A DNA stretch of 64,000 nucleotides from assembly GCF_001280085.1 (NCBI RefSeq), contig NZ_LGED01000091.1, forward strand, positions 1 through 64,000, given 5' to 3'. This DNA is from Saccharothrix sp. NRRL B-16348. GTDB taxonomy: Bacteria > Actinomycetota > Actinomycetes > Mycobacteriales > Pseudonocardiaceae. Position 1 is the first letter of the stretch. Every line of letters begins with the position of its first letter. This document shows positions 59,221 through 64,000 of this stretch, in pieces. The position numbers and the translations under genes are program-made. The notes beneath the pieces were generated by a model. It made no database searches. It had not been told where the DNA came from and was given only the letters and a program-made list of their open reading frames with translations.

Positions 59221-59379
59221 TCAGAACAATTGTTTCACGAAGGTGATGAGCGCCTCAGCTGCTTCCCGAAGGGTGCCCAGGATGTTCTGCACCAGCTGAG
59301 CCGCCTGCTGCGGCTCCGCGATGAGGAAGAACAGGACCAAGCCGACCCCGGCGAAAGTGAGAATCTTCTTCAGATTCAC
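59221..59379 (-). CDS. Small one-helix protein, 52 residues
   Basis: Sequence: MNLKKILTFAGVGLVLFF, LIAEPQQAAQLVQNILGTLR, EAAEALITFVKQLF (start GTG). A Lys-anchored helix followed by an amphipathic segment. Length, KKIL start, AEPQQAA and phenylalanine-ended helix resemble small proteins that I recall beside PH-domain genes in other actinobacteria, but I cannot confirm that here. Third positions are less GC-biased than neighbours. 39 bp upstream of the PH-domain gene, same strand. Confidence 0.65.
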   Translation of the reverse strand: MNLKKILTFAGVGLVLFFLIAEPQQAAQLVQNILGTLREAAEALITFVKQLF

Positions 59380-59429
59380 GGTGATCAACCCCGTTCGCTA
59401 CCGCACCCGTTTGGCGCCAGTGAAAACCG

Positions 59430-59472
59430 TTGTACCGCACTCCGCGACACGTCGGGAGATTTGTACCGCACT
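59430..59472. promoter_or_regulatory. Direct repeat of TTGTACCGCACT
   Basis: Exact 12-base repeats at 59430 and 59461, 31 bp apart (about three helical turns), in the 142-bp divergent gap between the small one-helix gene and the Nudix gene. Candidate operator. Confidence 0.5.
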
Positions 59473-59507
59473 TGGGTCAGCGTGCTGCACCGCCAACCCG
59501 GTGTGAC

Positions 59508-59513
59508 TACGCT
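59508..59513 (+). promoter_or_regulatory. Leaderless -10 (TACGCT) of the Nudix gene
   Basis: TACGCT, eight bases, then GTG 59522; no ribosome-binding site. Confidence 0.5.
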
Positions 59514-59521
59514 TCGTAATC

Positions 59522-59935
59522 GTGACGGCCGAACGTGAGCCCCGGATCCGCTGTGTAGGCGCCATCGTCCATGACTCGAACGGGCGACTGCTACTCGTGA
59601 GAAGGGGCAATGCTCCAGGTGAGGGACTGTGGTCGATACCAGGTGGCCGAGTCGAACCCGGCGAATCCGACGAGACCGCACTTATGCGGGAACTGCGGGA
59701 GGAGACGGGACTCTCCGTGACCGTCGGGCCGTTGATCGGCAGCGTCACCCGTCCGGCGCCACGCGGTGTCTACGAGATCCACGACTACGCCTGCCAGGTG
59801 CGATCCGGCGTGCTCCGACCGGGCGACGACGCGGTGGACGCGCGGTGGGCGGACGCTGCGATCTTGGCCACACTCCCACTCACCGAGATGCTCCGCGAGA
59901 CCCTCGAAGCCTGGGGCCAGCTCCCCCGTTCGTGA
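59522..59935 (+). CDS. Nudix hydrolase (MutT-like)
   Basis: 137 residues. Nudix box GGRVEPGESDETALMRELREETGL with all catalytic Glu residues. Hydrolyses nucleoside-diphosphate derivatives, perhaps damaged nucleotides; substrate not determinable. GTG 59522. Converges with the DUF2332 gene 13 bp away. Confidence 0.9.
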   Translation: MTAEREPRIRCVGAIVHDSNGRLLLVRRGNAPGEGLWSIPGGRVEPGESDETALMRELREETGLSVTVGPLIGSVTRPAPRGVYEIHDYACQVRSGVLRPGDDAVDARWADAAILATLPLTEMLRETLEAWGQLPRS

Positions 59936-59948
59936 TCGACTCCCCCCA

Positions 59949-61034
59949 TCAGGGGAGCCACACCAACCGTTGGCCGTGCGGCGCGGTCTTGGCCAGCGCC
60001 TGCGCCGACCGCACCTCGCCGCCCTCGAACCGGACGAGGCCGATCACGCCGAACGCCGGCTCGTCCGCGCCGGGCCGCAGGTCGTCCCGCTCCGGCAGCA
60101 CGTGGACGAGGCCCGCCGCGTACCCCTCGTGGCTCAGCCACCACACCGGGCGGCCGAGGTCGCGCAGCGCGGCCACGAACTCCGCACCCGCCAGGTACGG
60201 CAGGACGTTGCTGGTCAGGACCACCAGCGGCAGGTCGTCCGGCACGCGGTCGGCGGCCTTGCCGAGGTCCGCCACCGCGTCGCCGACCACGAACTCCGGC
60301 GGCGACTTGCGCTGCACGGTCGCGGCCACGCCGAACAGCCGCAGCCGCTCCGGCTGGTCGGCCCACACGCACGCCTCGAGCCACGCGTAGGTGTCCTCGT
60401 CGGTCAGGTCGGCGGGCGCCCGGTCCAACCCCACCTTGGCCGCGATCTTCACCGTTTTGGGGATCTTCGGCAGCTCCGCGCCGGGCGCCAGCTCCAGCGC
60501 GCAGTGCAGCCCGAGCGCCGCCTTGGCGGGCCCGGCGACGAGCTGCCCGGCCTGCTGGGTCTGGTAGCGGTAGCCGTACTGGTCGAGGCCGAGCAGCAGG
60601 CCGGCCGAGCAGCCGACCTCCAGCAGCCCGACCGGCCCCTTGACCTTCGCCAGCGCCGGGTACAGCAGCGTGGCCCGGCGCACCTCGTTGGTCTGCACGG
60701 TCCGGTTCGCGATCAGCTCGCGCATCCGGTCGGCCCGCTCCAGCACGAACTCCCGGAACAGCCGCCACGTGCTCTCGTCCGCGCCGTACGTGCCGCCGAG
60801 CGACGGGTAGTAGTTCGACAGCTCGTGGAACGGCTCGGCCTGCACCAGCCGGTGCGCCGCCGCCAGGAGCAGGGTCGCGTGCGCGAACCGCTCCGGGGCG
60901 GCGGTCAGCAGACCGGCGACCTCCGGATCGTCGGCGGCGTGCGAGGCCAGGTGCTCGTAGAGCGGCGAGACGCCGTGCGCCTCGCTCTTCGCGAACCGGG
61001 CCAGTCGTTCCCGCACCAGATCCAGCGAGGTCAC
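59949..61034 (-). CDS. DUF2332 protein
   Basis: 361 residues. Conserved RTVQTNEVRRATLLYPAL, then PVGLLEVGCSAGLLLGLDQYGYRY, which has a SAM-methyltransferase-like glycine loop, and a later VVLTSNVLPYLAG strand. Function unknown. GTG 61034 has AAGGAG five bases upstream and lies one base from the MaoC stop, so the two are co-transcribed. A paralog is at the right edge of the window. Confidence 0.88.
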   Translation of the reverse strand: MTSLDLVRERLARFAKSEAHGVSPLYEHLASHAADDPEVAGLLTAAPERFAHATLLLAAAHRLVQAEPFHELSNYYPSLGGTYGADESTWRLFREFVLERADRMRELIANRTVQTNEVRRATLLYPALAKVKGPVGLLEVGCSAGLLLGLDQYGYRYQTQQAGQLVAGPAKAALGLHCALELAPGAELPKIPKTVKIAAKVGLDRAPADLTDEDTYAWLEACVWADQPERLRLFGVAATVQRKSPPEFVVGDAVADLGKAADRVPDDLPLVVLTSNVLPYLAGAEFVAALRDLGRPVWWLSHEGYAAGLVHVLPERDDLRPGADEPAFGVIGLVRFEGGEVRSAQALAKTAPHGQRLVWLP

Positions 61035-61035
61035 G

Positions 61036-61539
61036 TCACTCCTTGGGTTCGGGCCTGCCCGGCTGCTCGCCGCCGCGCGCCTCGCCGTAGGAGCGCTTGG
61101 GCACCATGACCTTCCGGCGGAACACGCAGACGACCGTTCCATCCTGTTTGTACCCGCGGGTCTCGACGTAGACCACGCCGCGGTCGTCCTTGGACTTCGA
61201 GGGCGTCTTGTCCAGCACCTCGGTCTCACCGTAGATGGTGTCGCCGTGGAACGTGGGCTTGACGTGCTTGAGCGACTCCACCTCCAGGTTGGCGATGGCC
61301 TTGCCCGACACGTCGGGCACCGACATGCCCAGCAGCAGCGAGTAGACGTAGTTGCCGACGACGACGTTCTTGCCGAAGTCGGTGGTCTCCGCCGCGTAGT
61401 GCGCGTCCATGTGCAGCGGGTGGTGGTTCATGGTGAGCAGGCAGAACAGGTGGTCGTCGTACTCGGTGACCGTCTTCCCGGGCCAGTGCTTGTAGACCGC
61501 GCCGACCTCGAACTCCTCGTAGTAACGCCCGAACTGCAC
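61036..61539 (-). CDS. MaoC-family acyl-CoA dehydratase
   Basis: 167 residues, single hot-dog fold with MNHHPLHMDAHYAAETTDFGKNVVVGNYVYSLLLGM, which supplies the hydratase catalytic region. Hydrates enoyl-CoA or related thioesters, similar to mesaconyl-CoA hydratase-like proteins. GTG 61539 follows ACGGAGG at ideal spacing; the longer frame to 61638 is rejected. Same operon as the DUF2332 gene. Confidence 0.88.
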   Translation of the reverse strand: MQFGRYYEEFEVGAVYKHWPGKTVTEYDDHLFCLLTMNHHPLHMDAHYAAETTDFGKNVVVGNYVYSLLLGMSVPDVSGKAIANLEVESLKHVKPTFHGDTIYGETEVLDKTPSKSKDDRGVVYVETRGYKQDGTVVCVFRRKVMVPKRSYGEARGGEQPGRPEPKE

Positions 61540-61697
61540 CGCACGCCTCCGTTGGCCGGCTACCTGTGTGGGTCGGTGTGATCGAGGACCACTCCGACCG
61601 GGACGACAGTGTGAGCACCGGGGGAGTACCCTCGGCAACTGGTCTGTGAGCGACTACACCGCCGCAGCCGGCCGACCCGAGGAGGTGAGGACTACCG

Positions 61698-61766
61698 ATG
61701 AGTAACGACCCCCATCCTGCGAGTACCTCGCGCGTCCTCATCGGGGAGCCGGCTGTCCACAGCTAG
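61698..61766 (+). CDS. Possible 22-residue leader peptide upstream of corA
   Basis: MSNDPHPASTSRVLIGEPAV HS, ATG 61698 after GAGGAGGTGAGG, stop TAG at 61764-61766, ending 69 bases before corA. The ribosome-binding site is stronger than that of many genes here. It could be an upstream frame controlling corA. Not shown to be translated; may be chance. Confidence 0.35.
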   Translation: MSNDPHPASTSRVLIGEPAVHS

Positions 61767-61835
61767 GCCCAGCGGTACCGGTCGGGGACGTGCCGTCGTC
61801 GTTCGTCGAGTCGACGCTCCCCACCTGGAGGACCC

Positions 61836-62912
61836 GTGCCCAGCTTGCCCTCGCTCGGCGGCTTGAGAGGCCGCGCGCAGGATCGACCCCCGGTGCCCAT
61901 CCCCGTGCCGCTGGCGCGGTACGTCGTGGACTGCGGCGTGTACGTCGACGGCACGCGCCTGCCCGGCCGCTGGTCGCACGTCGACGCGGTCGAGGAGGTG
62001 CGCAAGCGCGGCGACGGTTTCGTCTGGATCGGGCTGCACGAGCCGGACGAGGAGCAGATCCAGGGCGTCGCGGAGACGTTCGGGCTGCACGAGCTGGCCG
62101 TCGAGGACGCTGTGCACGCGCACCAGCGGCCCAAGCTCGAGCGCTACGACAACATGCTGTTCATGGTGCTCAAGACGGTCCGGTACATCCAGAACTCGTC
62201 GCCGGACACCGCCAACGAGATCGTCGAGAGCGGCGAGATCATGGTGTTCCTGGGGCGCGACTTCGTGGTGACGGTCCGGCACGGCAACCACTCGGGGCTG
62301 GCGGCGGTGCGGCGCGAGCTGGAGGAGGAGCCGGACCGGCTGCGCTCGGGGCCCGCCGCGGTGCTGTACTCCATCGCCGACCACGTGGTCGACAACTACC
62401 TCGACGTGACCGACCACATCGAGGACGACATCGACCAGATGGAGGCGCTGGTCTTCCAGCCGCGCAGCCGGGTCAGCGCCGACCAGATCTACCTGATGAA
62501 GCGCGAGGTGCTGGAGCTGCGCCGGGCGGTGATGCCGCTGGCCGTGCCGCTGCGGCGGTTGGCGGAGGGCTACACCCCGCTGATCCCCGAGCAGGTGCGC
62601 TCGTACTTCCGCGACGTGGACGACCACCTCACCGAGGTGTCCGAACGCGTGATCAACTTCGACGAGTTGCTGACCACGCTGGTCAACGCCGTGCTGGCGA
62701 AGATCACGCTCCAGCAGAACTCGGACATGCGCAAGCTCGCCGCGTGGGTGGCGATCATCTCCGTGCCGACCATGGTCGTCGGCGTGTACGGCATGAACTT
62801 CGACTACATGCCGGAGACGCACTGGAAGTACGGCTACCCCATGGTGATCTCGGTGATCCTGGTGGTCTGCCTCACGCTGTACCGAATATTCCGTCGCAAC
62901 CAGTGGCTCTGA
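61836..62912 (+). CDS. corA: CorA-family magnesium/cobalt transporter
   Basis: 358 residues. N-terminal cytoplasmic alpha/beta domain, long helices, and two C-terminal membrane helices with the diagnostic YGMNF (in TMVVGVYGMNFDYMPET) and a basic tail RIFRRNQWL. Pentameric Mg2+/Co2+ channel. GTG 61836 follows CTGGAGG. The 296-bp gap before it holds the candidate leader peptide. Confidence 0.94.
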   Translation: MPSLPSLGGLRGRAQDRPPVPIPVPLARYVVDCGVYVDGTRLPGRWSHVDAVEEVRKRGDGFVWIGLHEPDEEQIQGVAETFGLHELAVEDAVHAHQRPKLERYDNMLFMVLKTVRYIQNSSPDTANEIVESGEIMVFLGRDFVVTVRHGNHSGLAAVRRELEEEPDRLRSGPAAVLYSIADHVVDNYLDVTDHIEDDIDQMEALVFQPRSRVSADQIYLMKREVLELRRAVMPLAVPLRRLAEGYTPLIPEQVRSYFRDVDDHLTEVSERVINFDELLTTLVNAVLAKITLQQNSDMRKLAAWVAIISVPTMVVGVYGMNFDYMPETHWKYGYPMVISVILVVCLTLYRIFRRNQWL

Positions 62913-62952
62913 GCCCCCTCCCCCTCCCCTGCCCGCGACGGGATGTCCTCAC

Positions 62953-63048
62953 ATGTCCAGAATGTTCACCAACCCGCGGTTCTGGGTGCTCACGTTCCTG
63001 ATCGGCTGGCTCACCACGGTGACCGTGCTGATCGCCAACGGCGCCTAG
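62953..63048 (+). CDS. Small membrane protein, 31 residues, after corA
   Basis: MSRMFTNPRFWVLTFLIGWL, TTVTVLIANGA. A single hydrophobic helix with Arg/Asn-rich start. Third positions are strongly GC (TTC, ACC, AAC, CCG, CTC, GTG) as in real genes here. 40 bp after corA; perhaps a CorA accessory. No ribosome-binding site stands out, so moderate confidence. Confidence 0.5.
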   Translation: MSRMFTNPRFWVLTFLIGWLTTVTVLIANGA

Positions 63049-63052
63049 ACCC

Positions 63053-64000
63053 TCAGTTCCAGGGCGCGGTGTCCCACGTGAACGGGATGCCGTGCCCCAC
63101 GCCCGTGCCCAGGCGCAGCGAGACGCCCGCCGGCCACAGCTTGAGCAGCAGCCGGAACTCGTACGTGCCCGCGGCGTGCGTGCGGCGCGGCTCGTAGACC
63201 AGCAGCGCCAGCGGCGCCATCCGGGTGGCCCGGGAGGCGGCGTCGGCCAGGATCGCGCGGCCCATGGCGCGGTCGGCCGGTGACACGTACTGCCAGACGA
63301 CCGAGTGCCAGACGACGGTCAGCACGTCGCGCTCCGGGCGGGCGAGCTGCTCGGCCAGCCACTCGGGGCCGGTGGCCCGCCGCACCGGCACGGGGTCGAG
63401 CCTGGCCAGCTCCACGGCGGCCTGGAGGCGGTCGAAGCGGGCCTGCTGGTCGGCCCAGACGAACGACGACAGGTGCAGCCGCCCGTCCTCTGTGGACACG
63501 TCGACGGGGTTGAGGTCGCAGCCCGCGCGCCGGACCAGGCGCAGGTTGTGGCGCAGGTCGACGGGCGGCCTGCCGGTCCACCGCGGGTCGAGGGCGAACG
63601 GGCTGCCCGGGTCGCCGAACGTCACGCCGTCGACCCGGTAGGCGACGCGGTGCGGGCGCAGGTTCAGGCCGCCGGACGCGCCGACCTCCAGCAGGCGGAT
63701 CGGGAACGTGGCGCGCCGGCCCGCCTCGTCCGCGGCCAGGTGGGTCGCGGTCTGCAGGCCGCCGAACAGGGGCGCGCTGCGGCCCGGCTCGTTGGTCTGC
63801 ACGACCGTGGACGTGACCAGGGCGTGCAGCTCGTCGGTGTGCTCGTGCAGCACGGTCAGCGCGTCGTCCCAGAGGGTGTCGAGGTCGGGTTTGCCGCCGA
63901 CCGTCGGGTAGTGCTTGGCCAGCGTCGGCGCGCGGCCCTCCAGGACGAGCCGGTGCAGCGCGCCCGCGAACCGCAGGCCGGGCACGGTGCCGTGCCGGTC
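63053..64000 (-). CDS. DUF2332 protein, 5' end outside window
   Basis: 315 residues from the right edge; the frame is open past 63985 to base 64000, so GTG 63985 is internal. GAVQTNEPGRSAPLFGGL-like stretch (VVQTNEPGRSAPLFGGLQTA), IRLLEVGASGGLNLRPHRVAYR and a VVWHSVVWQYVSPADR strand match the DUF2332 gene at 59949, making the two paralogs that flank MaoC and CorA. Function unknown. Confidence 0.85.
   Translation of the reverse strand, partial: DRHGTVPGLRFAGALHRLVLEGRAPTLAKHYPTVGGKPDLDTLWDDALTVLHEHTDELHALVTSTVVQTNEPGRSAPLFGGLQTATHLAADEAGRRATFPIRLLEVGASGGLNLRPHRVAYRVDGVTFGDPGSPFALDPRWTGRPPVDLRHNLRLVRRAGCDLNPVDVSTEDGRLHLSSFVWADQQARFDRLQAAVELARLDPVPVRRATGPEWLAEQLARPERDVLTVVWHSVVWQYVSPADRAMGRAILADAASRATRMAPLALLVYEPRRTHAAGTYEFRLLLKLWPAGVSLRLGTGVGHGIPFTWDTAPWN

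Noticed and set aside
61753..61764. CTGTCCACAG near corA as a third DnaA box
   Set aside because: First base differs, it stands alone, and it lies in the candidate leader frame.
1..64000. tRNA genes, CRISPR arrays, transposases, phage genes, riboswitches
   Set aside because: None seen on reading both strands; a tRNAscan, CRISPR finder and Rfam search would be needed to exclude them fully.

Overview
The window is chromosomal DNA of a high-GC actinomycete. By eye the GC content is above 70%, with GTG and ATG starts both common and many 4-base ATGA/GTGA overlaps. The gene content (AdnAB, MoeZ, DUF3152, DUF3107, NnaR, DUF2332) and the order of several genes resemble Mycobacterium and, more closely, Pseudonocardiaceae such as Saccharothrix, Actinosynnema or Lentzea. 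Genus is an inference. I see no tRNA, rRNA, CRISPR array, transposase or phage gene.

Layout. 1-2169: the 3' part of an SMC-like ATPase of the TIGR02680 family, the JetC type of Wadjet anti-plasmid systems, cut by the left edge. 2186-8919: MerR regulator divergent from an Old Yellow Enzyme, a ROK regulator, and an operon of two M16 peptidases plus NudC. 9256-13547: DUF2207 protein, two membrane-anchored zinc peptidases and a small membrane protein. This block is bracketed by two outward-pointing copies of a LexA-box promoter. 14245-16736: a two-component system whose kinase has a roughly 185-residue low-complexity insertion in its ATPase domain. 16778-19704: potassium channel, M20 peptidase, DoxX-like protein. 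20343-27515: AdnB/AdnA recombination nuclease and an alkyltransferase-like protein.

27478-30608: TPR protein, pirin, and a three-gene set resembling type VII secretion substrates. 30691-40329: a complete nitrate assimilation block (sirohydrochlorin chelatase, NnaR, NirD, NirB, NarK, electron-transfer flavoprotein, molybdopterin nitrate reductase). Its three upstream regions share a TAAC-N6 motif next to the predicted -10. The remaining genes follow an order known from Mycobacterium tuberculosis: TIGR02569 kinase-like protein, MoeZ, DUF3152, TetR, DUF3107, ferritin-like protein, RhlE helicase, PQQ-like protein. A bacterial serpin and an AurF-type diiron oxygenase locus are interspersed. From 54751 to the right edge come alpha/beta hydrolase, ricin-type secreted protein, RecB-like nuclease, PHP phosphatase, PH-domain protein, Nudix, two DUF2332 proteins, MaoC hydratase and CorA.

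How genes work together. NarK imports nitrate; the molybdoenzyme with its FAD/[2Fe-2S] partner makes nitrite; NirBD makes ammonium using siroheme, which the chelatase helps supply; NnaR probably activates the set. AdnAB, the ATL protein, the RecB-like nuclease and the LexA-type promoters are all tied to DNA damage. Several genes start 6-8 bases after a TANNNT-like hexamer with no ribosome-binding site, which points to frequent leaderless transcription.
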